DNA from: Weimeria sp002480925
GTDB taxonomy: Bacteria > Bacillota > Clostridia > Lachnospirales > Lachnospiraceae
DNA length: 57,786 nt
Direction: 5' to 3'
Assembly: GCF_052064335.1 (NCBI RefSeq)
Contig: NZ_JBQHVU010000018.1
Span: 1-57,786 of the forward strand
Below the pieces are notes generated by a model. That model saw nothing but the letters and a program-made list of their open reading frames with translations, searched no databases and had not been told where the DNA came from. This document shows, in pieces, positions 15,899 to 24,704 of this stretch; the first letter of the stretch is position 1; each line of letters starts with the position of its first letter. Both the position numbers and the translations under genes were made by a program.

Positions 15899-18493
15899 AT
15901 GAGTATAGTCACAAAGATATTTGGAACCCACAGCCAGCATGAGCTGCGCCGTATCAGACCGATAGTAGACAAGATAGAGGGCTATCGCGATGAGATGGGA
16001 AAGCTTTCTGATGAAGAGCTTAGAGGCAAGACCGATTACTTCAAGGAGCAGCTTGCGAATGGCAAGACTCTTGACGATATCCTTCCTGAGGCGTACGCAG
16101 TAGTCCGCGAGGCTGCGAAGCGTACACTCGGAATGGAGCACTTCAGGGTCCAGCTGATCGGTGGCATCATTCTTCATCAGGGCCGTATCGCAGAGATGAA
16201 GACCGGTGAAGGAAAGACACTTGTATGTACCCTTCCGGCATATCTGAATGCCCTTGAGGGCAAGGGAGTCCATGTAGTAACGGTAAATGACTACCTGGCA
16301 AAGCGTGATGCAGAGTGGATGGGAGCAGTCCATGAGTTCCTTGGTCTTACAGTTGGCTGTGTCCTGAATGACATGGACAAGGAGGAGCGTCAGGCCGCCT
16401 ACAACTGTGATATCACCTATATCACGAACAATGAGCTGGGATTTGACTATCTGAGAGACAACATGGTCGTAAGGAAAGAAGACATGGTCCAGAGAGGCCT
16501 GCACTATGCGATCATAGATGAGGTGGACTCAGTTCTCATCGATGAAGCCCGTACGCCTCTTATCATCTCAGGCCAGAGTGGCAAGTCGACCAAGCTTTAT
16601 GAGATGTGCGATGTGCTTGTACGCCAGATGGAGCGAGGCAAGGATCTCCCGGAATATTCCAAGATGGATGCCATTATGGGAATAGAGCAGGAGGAGACAG
16701 GTGACTATATAGTCGGCGAGAAGGATAAGGTAGTAAACCTAACCCAGAGAGGCATAAAGAAGACCGAGGAATTTTTCCATATAGAAAACCTTGCAGATCC
16801 TGAGAATCTTGAGATCCAGCACAATGTGATCCTTGCGATCAGGGCTCATGAGCTTATGCACAGGGATCAGGACTACGTCGTAAAGGACGGAGAGGTCCTG
16901 ATAGTAGATGACTTCACAGGAAGGATCATGCCTGGCCGCCGTTATTCAGACGGACTCCACCAGGCTATCGAGGCCAAGGAGCATGTGGATATCAAGAGAG
17001 AAAGCATGACCCTGGCCGATATCACATTCCAGAACTTCTTCAACAAGTATGACAAGAAGGCCGGAATGACAGGTACCGCCCTCACTGAGGAGCAGGAGTT
17101 CCGTGATATCTACGGAATGGATGTAATCGAGATCCCGACCAATAAGCCTGTCATCCGTATAGATCATGACGACGCTGTATACAAGACCGAGAAGGAGAAG
17201 TTTGCGGCAGTAGTTGACGAGGTAAAGGAAGCCCATGCCAAGGGCCAGCCAGTCCTTGTAGGAACGATTACTATCGATGTGTCTGAACGGTTATCCAAGC
17301 TTTTAAGCCGTGAGGGCATACAGCATGAGGTCCTGAATGCCAAGAACCATGAGAAGGAGGCTGAGATCGTAGCTCAGGCCGGTATCCATGGTCATGTGAC
17401 TATAGCTACAAATATGGCCGGACGTGGTACCGATATCAAGATCGATGACGAGGCCCGCGAGGCCGGAGGCTTAAAGATCATAGGAACCGAGCGCCACGAG
17501 TCGAGACGAATCGATAACCAGCTGCGTGGACGTTCAGGTCGTCAGGGGGATCCGGGTGAGTCCCAGTTCTTCATTTCCCTTGAGGACAATCTGATGCGCC
17601 TGTTCGGATCAGAGAGACTTATAAAGGTATTTAATTCCCTTGGTATTCCTGAGGGCGAGCAGATCCACCACAAGCTGCTCACAAGCGCAATAGAGCATGC
17701 CCAGGAGAAGATCGAGAGCAATAACTTCAGCATCAGAAAGAACCTGCTCGAGTACGACGAGGTCAATAATGACCAGCGTGAGCTTGTTTACAAGCAGAGA
17801 CGCAGAGTGCTCGACGGCGAGGATATGCATGATCAGATCAAGGCAATGATCGCAGATCAGGTAAGGTCTCTGGTAGAGAAGGTAATAAATGACGGAATAG
17901 GCCGTGATGAGTGGGATCTGAACGAGCTTAACCGCATCCTGCTCGATGTGATACCTATGAAGCCTGTCACCGAGGACTTCCTTGACCAGCATTCTATAAA
18001 GAATGTCGCAGATCTCGAGGAGAAGATCATAGAGGAGGCAGACGAGCTCTATGAGCAGAAGGCAGCCGAGGCTCCGGAGGAGGTTGACTTCCATGAGATA
18101 GAGAGAGTAGTGCTTCTGCGTGCTATCGACCAGCACTGGATGGAAGAGATCGACGATATGGAGCAGCTCAGACAGAGCATAGGCCTCCAAGCATACGGAC
18201 AGAAGAATCCTATCGATGAATACAAGGCCGAGTCCTATGAGATGATGGATGCCATGAACGAGGCTATTCGTCACGATACAGTTATGATGATGTTCCGCAT
18301 CCGCTTCGAGAGAAAGATCGAGCGTGAAGAGGTGGCCAAGCCGACAGGAACGAATAAGGACGACGGTCCTTCTCAGTCAGGACCTAAGCGCAGGAAGGCG
18401 CCGAAGATCTATCCGAATGATCCGTGTCCATGCGGCAGCGGACTTAAGTACAAGAACTGCCATGGAAAGAAGCTGTATAGCAGTAAGGGCTGA
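15899..18493 (+). CDS. secA: Preprotein translocase ATPase SecA
   Basis: Complete SecA of 864 residues. It drives Sec-dependent export through SecYEG. Visible: Walker A MKTGEGKT near residue 100, IIDEVDSVLIDEA near residue 205, a preprotein cross-linking region, the second nucleotide-binding fold with MAGRGTDIK, and a C-terminal SEC-C zinc motif (DPCPCGSGLKYKNCHG). Codons are more C/G-ending than in neighbours, as expected for high expression. It has its own promoter and a very strong terminator. Confidence 0.97.
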   Translation: MSIVTKIFGTHSQHELRRIRPIVDKIEGYRDEMGKLSDEELRGKTDYFKEQLANGKTLDDILPEAYAVVREAAKRTLGMEHFRVQLIGGIILHQGRIAEMKTGEGKTLVCTLPAYLNALEGKGVHVVTVNDYLAKRDAEWMGAVHEFLGLTVGCVLNDMDKEERQAAYNCDITYITNNELGFDYLRDNMVVRKEDMVQRGLHYAIIDEVDSVLIDEARTPLIISGQSGKSTKLYEMCDVLVRQMERGKDLPEYSKMDAIMGIEQEETGDYIVGEKDKVVNLTQRGIKKTEEFFHIENLADPENLEIQHNVILAIRAHELMHRDQDYVVKDGEVLIVDDFTGRIMPGRRYSDGLHQAIEAKEHVDIKRESMTLADITFQNFFNKYDKKAGMTGTALTEEQEFRDIYGMDVIEIPTNKPVIRIDHDDAVYKTEKEKFAAVVDEVKEAHAKGQPVLVGTITIDVSERLSKLLSREGIQHEVLNAKNHEKEAEIVAQAGIHGHVTIATNMAGRGTDIKIDDEAREAGGLKIIGTERHESRRIDNQLRGRSGRQGDPGESQFFISLEDNLMRLFGSERLIKVFNSLGIPEGEQIHHKLLTSAIEHAQEKIESNNFSIRKNLLEYDEVNNDQRELVYKQRRRVLDGEDMHDQIKAMIADQVRSLVEKVINDGIGRDEWDLNELNRILLDVIPMKPVTEDFLDQHSIKNVADLEEKIIEEADELYEQKAAEAPEEVDFHEIERVVLLRAIDQHWMEEIDDMEQLRQSIGLQAYGQKNPIDEYKAESYEMMDAMNEAIRHDTVMMMFRIRFERKIEREEVAKPTGTNKDDGPSQSGPKRRKAPKIYPNDPCPCGSGLKYKNCHGKKLYSSKG

Positions 18494-18500
18494 AAATGAT

Positions 18501-18548
18501 AAGAGGCTGGGTTTTGTGCAAGTTGCACAAAACCCAGCCTCTTTTTTT
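18501..18548 (+). terminator. Strong terminator of secA
   Basis: Arms of 21 bases (18501-18521 and 18523-18543) are perfectly complementary with a minimal loop; seven T residues follow. It separates secA from the sugar cluster. Confidence 0.95.
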
Positions 18549-18579
18549 GAACAGGTTCAACAAAATTGTCAAAAGGGTA

Positions 18580-18680
18580 TTGAAAACGTTTCCAAAACGT
18601 GATACATTAGATTCATCGAAAGGAAACGTTTCCAAGCAAGAAGGAGATGCGAGGTAACGTTTCCGAAAGAAACGTTATCA
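18580..18680 (+). promoter_or_regulatory. Promoter with four LacI-type operators
   Basis: TTGAAA (18580-18585), 17 bases, TACATT (18603-18608). Four AACGTT-centred sites: GAAAACGTTTCC (centre 18587.5, over the -35), GGAAACGTTTCC (18627.5, perfect palindrome), GGTAACGTTTCC (18658.5) and AGAAACGTTATC (18673.5). These are typical LacI/CcpA-family targets, and a LacI regulator is encoded five genes downstream. Confidence 0.8.
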
Positions 18681-18713
18681 ATCTAAAAAGAATCAGAATG
18701 GAGGATTCGAATC

Positions 18714-20081
18714 ATGAAAAGAAAACTCGTAACAGCGCTCCTCTGTGGAGCAATGGCAGTTACAGCATTAGCTGGCTGTGGCGGTTCAAAGAACACATCA
18801 TCTTCATCCACCAAGTCTTCTTCAGGCACATCAAAGAAGGCATCAGGCGGAAAGGTTTATTACCTGAACTTCAAGCCAGAGGCAGACGAGGATTGGCAGG
18901 CTCTCGCAAAGGAGTACACAAAGGAGACCGGAACAGAGGTCAAGGTTGTTACAGCCGCATCAGGAACATACGAGCAGCAGCTCACTTCTGAGATGGCAAA
19001 GAAGGATGCTCCTACACTCTTCCAGGTAAACGGACCTGTAGGACTTGCAAGCTGGAAGGACTACTGCGATGATATGTCAAAGTCAGAGATCTACAAGCAC
19101 ATGAAGGACGGTACAGATTCCTTCGTTCTTAAGGATGGAGACAAGGTTGACGGAATCGCATACGTTATCGAGACCTATGGAATCATCTACAACAAGGGCT
19201 TACTTGACAAGTACTGCAAGCTCGATGGCGCAAAGATCTCCAAGCCAGAGGACATCAACAGCTTCGACAAGCTGAAGGAAGTAGCAGACGACATTCAGGC
19301 AAAGAAGGATCAGCTCGGAGTAAAGGGAGCCTTTACATCAGCTGGAATGGATTCTTCATCAGACTGGAGATTCAAGACCCATCTTGCAAACCTTCCTATC
19401 TACTATGAGTACCAGAAGGAAGGCGAGACAGATACAGACGCTATCAAGGGCGAGTATCTCGACAACTTTAAGAAGATCTGGGATCTCTACCTTACAGATT
19501 CTACCTGCAAGCCAACCGAGATCGCTGCAAAGACCGGTGATGACGCTAACTCAGAGTTCAACAACGGCGAGGCAGTCTTCTATCAGAATGGTACATGGGC
19601 TTACTCAGATATCCAGAAGGCCGGCAAGATCAAGGACGATGAGCTTGGAATGCTTCCTATCTACATCGGAGTTGACGGCGAGGAAAATCAGGGACTCTGC
19701 ACAGGATCAGAGAACTACTGGTGCGTAAACAGCCAGGCAAGCGATGCTGACAAGCAGGCTACATATGATTTCCTTAACTGGGTCATCACATCAGATCAGG
19801 GACGTGATTCTATAGCAAACAAGATGGGATTCGTTACACCGTTCGATACTTTCACAGACAAGTACGAGACAACAAACCCTCTTGTAAAGATCGCAAACGA
19901 CTACGTTGCTCAGGGCAAGACACCTGTATCATGGAACTTCACAACAATGCCTTCAGAGGAATGGAAGAACCAGCTTGGTTCTGCTATGACAGCATATGCT
20001 GATGGCTCAGGCAAGTGGAGCGGAGTTGTTAAGGCATTCGTTGACAACTGGAAGTCAGAGAAGGCTGCATCAGCTCAGTAA
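18714..20081 (+). CDS. ABC transporter sugar-binding lipoprotein (maltodextrin type)
   Basis: The 455-residue protein is a solute-binding lipoprotein: signal peptide with lipobox LAGC (Cys22), a Ser/Thr/Lys-rich linker, then an MalE-like two-lobe domain. It should capture an oligosaccharide outside the membrane for the two permeases downstream. MalQ and a LacI regulator in the same cluster point to maltodextrin, but no binding residue proves it. Codon use is strongly biased to C-ending codons, as for an abundant protein. A hairpin after the gene probably lowers expression of the permeases relative to it. Confidence 0.88.
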   Translation: MKRKLVTALLCGAMAVTALAGCGGSKNTSSSSTKSSSGTSKKASGGKVYYLNFKPEADEDWQALAKEYTKETGTEVKVVTAASGTYEQQLTSEMAKKDAPTLFQVNGPVGLASWKDYCDDMSKSEIYKHMKDGTDSFVLKDGDKVDGIAYVIETYGIIYNKGLLDKYCKLDGAKISKPEDINSFDKLKEVADDIQAKKDQLGVKGAFTSAGMDSSSDWRFKTHLANLPIYYEYQKEGETDTDAIKGEYLDNFKKIWDLYLTDSTCKPTEIAAKTGDDANSEFNNGEAVFYQNGTWAYSDIQKAGKIKDDELGMLPIYIGVDGEENQGLCTGSENYWCVNSQASDADKQATYDFLNWVITSDQGRDSIANKMGFVTPFDTFTDKYETTNPLVKIANDYVAQGKTPVSWNFTTMPSEEWKNQLGSAMTAYADGSGKWSGVVKAFVDNWKSEKAASAQ

Positions 20082-20163
20082 CGATATTAAAGCTTCTTCT
20101 TCATTAGATATATAACTCAATTCAGGGCTCTGCCTATCCTCCTTTAAGACAGAGCCTGACATG

Positions 20164-20199
20164 CGGGCGGATGACACCCACCGTCATCCGCCCGATTTT
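20164..20199 (+). terminator. Intercistronic terminator/attenuator
   Basis: A perfect 12-base stem (20164-20175 with 20183-20194) and seven-base loop, followed by ATTTTT. It lies between the binding protein and permease genes, the usual place for partial termination in sugar ABC operons. Confidence 0.85.
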
Positions 20200-20317
20200 T
20201 CTAAGCGGAAATGATGTATTTCCAGGAATCCGGGACCAAATAAATCCGTATCCCGGGAAAGATATTATTGGCAACACTAGAGATCAGATCGATTTTTCAC
20301 AGAAAGGACAATGGCAG

Positions 20318-21160
20318 ATGAAAAAGACAGTCAGAAGGGCCTTCCCCATTTTCGTGCTTCCTACCTTGATCGCCTTTACAATTGGCTTCATAGTACCGTT
20401 CCTATGGGGAGCTTATCTATCATTCAACAGATTCACAGTAATCAACAACACGACCTTCGTTGGTCTGGAGAACTACAAGAAGATCTTTACAGAGAATGAT
20501 TTCACTCATTCACTCTGGTACACGGCACTGTTTACAGTCGTAAGTGTGATTACGATAAACGTATTCGGATTTCTAATAGCGCTTGCCCTGACCAAGAGGT
20601 TCAGAGGGACAAACGTATTCAGGACCATCTTCTTCATGCCAAACCTTATCGGAGGAATCGTCCTTGGTACCATCTGGAAGATGATCTTCAACGGCATTCT
20701 GGCACATTGGAGCACTACAATAGTAAGCAACGCAAAGTACGGCTTCTGGGGCCTTGTCATTCTTATGAACTGGCAGCAGATAGGATATGTAATGATAATC
20801 TATATAGCCGGTATCATGGGAGTGCCTCACGAGCTTATCGAATCAGCAGAGATAGACGGAGCCGGAGCATGGCAGCGCCTTAAGAACGTAGTTATCCCTA
20901 TCCTTCGCCCGACCATCACTATCTGTACCTTCCTCACACTGACAAACGGCTTCAAGCTCTTCGATCAGAACCTTGCCCTTACAGCAGGTAAGCCTGGTAA
21001 GGCATCGCAGATGCTTGCACTTAATATCTACAACACCTTCTATGGAAGAGTAGGATGGCAGGGGGTAGGACAGGCAAAGGCTGTACTGTTTACCATACTT
21101 GTAGCAATAATAGCGTTCGCACAGCTGCACTTTACAAGACGCGGAGAGGAGCAGATGTAA
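20318..21160 (+). CDS. Sugar ABC transporter permease (MalF-like)
   Basis: A 280-residue inner-membrane permease with about six hydrophobic helices and the EAA loop that docks the ATPase (ELIESAEIDGAGAWQRLKNVVIP). The ATG at 20318 has AAAGGA nine bases upstream; the longer frame reading through the attenuator hairpin is rejected. With the second permease one base downstream it forms the channel. No ATPase gene is in the cluster, so a shared MsmK-type ATPase elsewhere is expected. Confidence 0.9.
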   Translation: MKKTVRRAFPIFVLPTLIAFTIGFIVPFLWGAYLSFNRFTVINNTTFVGLENYKKIFTENDFTHSLWYTALFTVVSVITINVFGFLIALALTKRFRGTNVFRTIFFMPNLIGGIVLGTIWKMIFNGILAHWSTTIVSNAKYGFWGLVILMNWQQIGYVMIIYIAGIMGVPHELIESAEIDGAGAWQRLKNVVIPILRPTITICTFLTLTNGFKLFDQNLALTAGKPGKASQMLALNIYNTFYGRVGWQGVGQAKAVLFTILVAIIAFAQLHFTRRGEEQM

Positions 21161-21161
21161 T

Positions 21162-22031
21162 ATGGCAAAGAATAAGAATACAAACTTTGATCCGGCAGAT
21201 AAGCCGGTAAAGTTCGGATTTATCTGGACAATATTGTTTACAGTATTATCACTCTTCTTTATTTTCCCGATATTCGAGGTTGTGATAAATTCATTCAAGA
21301 CCACCAGCAATATAGGAGGAGCCAATACATTTGTCCTTCCGACAAAGGATTCCTTTGCAGGACTGGCAAACTATGTACAGGGTATAGCTGATACCAACTT
21401 CTGGTCAGCCTTCGGAAACACGGTCCTCATAACAGTGCTTTCAGTCGCAGCCATAATCCTCTGCACATCCATGTGCGGTTGGTATATAGCAAGAGTGGAC
21501 AGCAAGGGAGCAAAGATCGTTTACGCACTCTTCGCATTCTCTATGGTAATTCCGTTCCAGATGGTAATGTATACTCTGGCTTATGTAGCCCAGAACCTTA
21601 ATCTTACCAATCCTATCGGATTAGTTCCAGTATATCTGGGATTTGGAGCAGGTCTTGCGACATTCATGTTTGTAGGCTTTGCCAAGTCCATTCCTCTTGA
21701 GATAGAGGAGGCTGCAATGATAGACGGCTGCGGAGCACTGGGCATCTTTTTCAGGATCGTAGTACCTATAATGAAGCCAACCTATATCACAGTAGCCATT
21801 CTTGAGGCGATGTGGATATGGAACGACTACCTTCTGCCTTATCTGGTGCTTGATTCAAACTACAAGACAGTACCTATCGCTATCCAGTTCCTTCAGACCA
21901 GCCATGGTCAGGTCGAATGGGGACCAATGATGGCCATAATCATACTTGCTATTATCCCTATAATCGTCTTCTACATGCTTGCACAGAAGTACATTATCGG
22001 AGGAGTTGTAGCTGGAGCAGTTAAGGGTTGA
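21162..22031 (+). CDS. Sugar ABC transporter permease (MalG-like)
   Basis: The 289-residue partner permease has six predicted helices and the EAA motif (EIEEAAMIDGCGALGIFFRI). It starts one base after the first permease stops. The C-terminal KYIIGGVVAGAVKG is characteristic of MalG-like carbohydrate permeases. Works with the binding lipoprotein and an unlinked ATPase. Confidence 0.92.
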   Translation: MAKNKNTNFDPADKPVKFGFIWTILFTVLSLFFIFPIFEVVINSFKTTSNIGGANTFVLPTKDSFAGLANYVQGIADTNFWSAFGNTVLITVLSVAAIILCTSMCGWYIARVDSKGAKIVYALFAFSMVIPFQMVMYTLAYVAQNLNLTNPIGLVPVYLGFGAGLATFMFVGFAKSIPLEIEEAAMIDGCGALGIFFRIVVPIMKPTYITVAILEAMWIWNDYLLPYLVLDSNYKTVPIAIQFLQTSHGQVEWGPMMAIIILAIIPIIVFYMLAQKYIIGGVVAGAVKG

Positions 22032-22059
22032 TACAGGCTTATTTACGAAAGGAAACATA

Positions 22060-23559
22060 ATGAGATCAGCAGGAATTCTGATGCCAGTGTTTTCTCTTCC
22101 GGGATCATACGGAATAGGCTGCTTTTCTGCAGAGGCATATAGATTTGTGGATTTTCTCGAGCAGGCAGGCCAGTCATACTGGCAGATCCTGCCGCTCGGC
22201 CCTACGAGCTACGGAGATTCTCCATATCAGTCCTTTTCCACATTTGCTGGAAATCCTTATTTCGTCGATCCTGATACCCTGAAGAATGAAGGTCTGCTGA
22301 CAGAAGCAGACCTTCACGATTTTCCGGGAGGAAATGAAGACAGGATAGACTACGGAAAACAGTATGAAAACAGATTCACTCTTTTGAGAAGAGCCTTCGC
22401 CCGCTTTGACACGGATCAGGAAGGCTACAGGGCATTTAAGGAAAGGGAAAGCGACTGGCTGTTTGACTATGCCCTTTTCATGGCTCTAAAAGATGCACAT
22501 GACGGCAGAAGCTTCACAGAGTGGGAGGATGACTACAGGAAAAGAGATGAGACTGCACTTGCCTCATTTCTGGAGGATCGGGGAGAGGATGTAGAGTTTT
22601 ACATCTTTATCCAGTACGAATTTTTCACCCAGTGGAAGAGGCTGAAGGAATATGCAAACAATCACGGTATAGAGATAATAGGCGACATACCGATCTATGT
22701 AGCGGCAGATTCATCAGATGTATGGACCGGTCCAGAGCTTTTTCAGATGGATGAGGACCAGAAACCTACGGCAGTATCAGGATGCCCGCCTGATGGATTC
22801 TCGGCAGACGGTCAGCTCTGGGGCAATCCTCTCTACAGATGGGATTATCACGAGTCTACTGGCTATGAATGGTGGATAAGACGGATAAAAAAGTGTCAGG
22901 AGCTTTATGATATAGTAAGGATTGACCATTTCAGAGGCTTTGATGAATACTATTCTATCCCGGCCGGCAATACTACAGCTAAGGGAGGCCACTGGGAAAA
23001 GGGCCCTGGAATTGGACTTTTCAACAAGATAAGACAGGAACTTGGAGATGTCCGTATAATAGCCGAGGATCTGGGCTTTATTACGGACAGTGTAAGGGCT
23101 TTGGTAAAGGAATGTGGCTTTCCTAATATGAAGGTTCTTGAATTCGGCTTTGACAGCAGGGATTCCTCCGGAGTGATCAATAAAGAAAACCAGTATCTGC
23201 CATTCAACTATCACAGGAACAGTGTGGTCTATACAGGTACCCATGACAATGAAACTCTTCGGGGATGGCTAGACAGCATTACTCCATTAGAGCTGCAATC
23301 TCTGAAAAATTACTTAGGCCTGCCTGATTCCGCTACAAAGCCGTCCGTAGTAAAGGGTATGATAAGGCTGGCACTTGGAAGTGTATCAGATATGGCAGTG
23401 ATACCGCTCTGGGACTATCTGAGGCTTGACAACAGGGCAAGGATCAACACTCCATCCACTCTCGGAGATAACTGGAGATGGCGGGTCAGGAAAAAGGCAC
23501 TGAGCCAGGAAAAGGCGGAAGAGATAAGGAAGCTTACAGAGGTGTACGGCAGACTGTAA
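22060..23559 (+). CDS. malQ: 4-alpha-glucanotransferase (amylomaltase)
   Basis: This GH77 enzyme of 499 residues disproportionates maltodextrins in the cytoplasm. It begins with MRSAGILMPVFSLPGSYGIG, carries the nucleophile region RIDHFRGF, the acid/base region IAEDLG and THDNET. Length is normal for the short bacterial type. It is 28 bases after the permease gene and 24 before the LacI gene, all one operon, which gives the cluster its maltodextrin assignment. Confidence 0.95.
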   Translation: MRSAGILMPVFSLPGSYGIGCFSAEAYRFVDFLEQAGQSYWQILPLGPTSYGDSPYQSFSTFAGNPYFVDPDTLKNEGLLTEADLHDFPGGNEDRIDYGKQYENRFTLLRRAFARFDTDQEGYRAFKERESDWLFDYALFMALKDAHDGRSFTEWEDDYRKRDETALASFLEDRGEDVEFYIFIQYEFFTQWKRLKEYANNHGIEIIGDIPIYVAADSSDVWTGPELFQMDEDQKPTAVSGCPPDGFSADGQLWGNPLYRWDYHESTGYEWWIRRIKKCQELYDIVRIDHFRGFDEYYSIPAGNTTAKGGHWEKGPGIGLFNKIRQELGDVRIIAEDLGFITDSVRALVKECGFPNMKVLEFGFDSRDSSGVINKENQYLPFNYHRNSVVYTGTHDNETLRGWLDSITPLELQSLKNYLGLPDSATKPSVVKGMIRLALGSVSDMAVIPLWDYLRLDNRARINTPSTLGDNWRWRVRKKALSQEKAEEIRKLTEVYGRL

Positions 23560-23583
23560 AGATAGTAAAGGAGAACTGATAGA

Positions 23584-24618
23584 ATGTCGGACCAGCTTAC
23601 AATAAAGGATATCGCGAAATACTGCGGAGTAGGTGTAAGCACGGTCTCGCGCGCTATAAACGATGACCCGGGGATCAGTCCCAAGACAAAGGAAAGGGTG
23701 CTTAAGGTAGTAAAGAAGTTTCATTATATTCCAAACAACAGCGCCCGCAACTTAAAGATCCAGGAATCCAATACAATAGCTCTTATAGTGCGCGGACTGA
23801 ACAATATATTCTTTCAGTCGATGTTTGACGGATTTCAGACCCTGCTCTATAAGAATGGCTATGATTTTCTGATCCATCTGGTAGATGAAAATACGGCAGT
23901 TTCACGTTCGGCCATAGAGCTTGCCAAGGAGAAGCGGCTTAAGGGAGTCATATTCCTTGGAGGACAAATGGAGGATCCTGCCGTGGAGCTTGACCAGCTT
24001 GATGTGCCCTATGTGCTGTGTACGGTAGCGCACAGCATGTATACCCCTATGCCGAATGTGAATCTTGTCGCCATAGATGACGCCGCAGAAAGCTGCAAGG
24101 CAGTTAAGTACCTGATCGAAAAGGGCCACAGGAGGATAGCGATAATCACAGGACATAAGGATGATCGTGCGGTGGGAGGACAGAGACTGTCAGGCTATAA
24201 AAGGGCTCTTGCGGAAGCTGGGATAGCCTATGACGAGGATCTGGTCGGATACATGGAGGAGGATATTCCGGAGTTCACCACGGAAAATGGTTATGCGGTC
24301 GCAAAGAAGCTTCTGGCCAGAACTGATTTTACAGCTCTTTTCTGCATTTCAGATATAACAGCTATAGGAGCCTATAAGGCGATATCAGAGGCAGGCCTTA
24401 ATGTAGCGGATGATCTCTCGGTGGTCGGCTTCGACGGAATAGACCTTGGAAGGTTTACGATCCCGTCTCTTACGACGATAAGCCAGCCAAAGGACAAGAT
24501 GGTAAAGTCCTCAGTAGATCTTCTGATGAAGGCGATTAACGGAGACGATACTCCACGGCAGCTGGTGTATTCTGCCTCGCTTCTTGAAAGGGAATCGGTA
24601 AAGGCAATAGAAAGATGA
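23584..24618 (+). CDS. LacI-family transcription regulator (MalR-like)
   Basis: This 344-residue repressor has an N-terminal LacI helix-turn-helix (IKDIAKYCGVGVSTVSRAIN) and hinge helix (NNSARNLK), then a periplasmic-binding-protein-like effector domain. It closes the maltodextrin operon and is the natural candidate to bind the four AACGTT operators before the binding protein gene. The effector is presumably maltose or a maltodextrin. Confidence 0.9.
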   Translation: MSDQLTIKDIAKYCGVGVSTVSRAINDDPGISPKTKERVLKVVKKFHYIPNNSARNLKIQESNTIALIVRGLNNIFFQSMFDGFQTLLYKNGYDFLIHLVDENTAVSRSAIELAKEKRLKGVIFLGGQMEDPAVELDQLDVPYVLCTVAHSMYTPMPNVNLVAIDDAAESCKAVKYLIEKGHRRIAIITGHKDDRAVGGQRLSGYKRALAEAGIAYDEDLVGYMEEDIPEFTTENGYAVAKKLLARTDFTALFCISDITAIGAYKAISEAGLNVADDLSVVGFDGIDLGRFTIPSLTTISQPKDKMVKSSVDLLMKAINGDDTPRQLVYSASLLERESVKAIER

Positions 24619-24642
24619 AAGTGTAATCTTTCATCTTTTTTA
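24611..24642 (+). terminator. Terminator overlapping the end of the LacI gene
   Basis: AAAGATGAAAG (24611-24621) pairs with CTTTCATCTTT (24628-24638), then T residues; the stop codon lies inside the first arm. Confidence 0.88.
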
Positions 24643-24704
24643 TTGCATTTACAGGTGTTTTCAATTAACATATAACTATTATGACTTTTTCAGGAGGTAA
24701 ACAG

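Noticed and set aside
15752..16504. 250-codon open frame on the - strand at the start of secA
   Set aside because: Antisense to conserved secA codons; no start signal.
18501..18548. Insertion-element end suggested by 21-base inverted arms
   Set aside because: The arms are separated by a single base and followed by T7 just after secA: a terminator.
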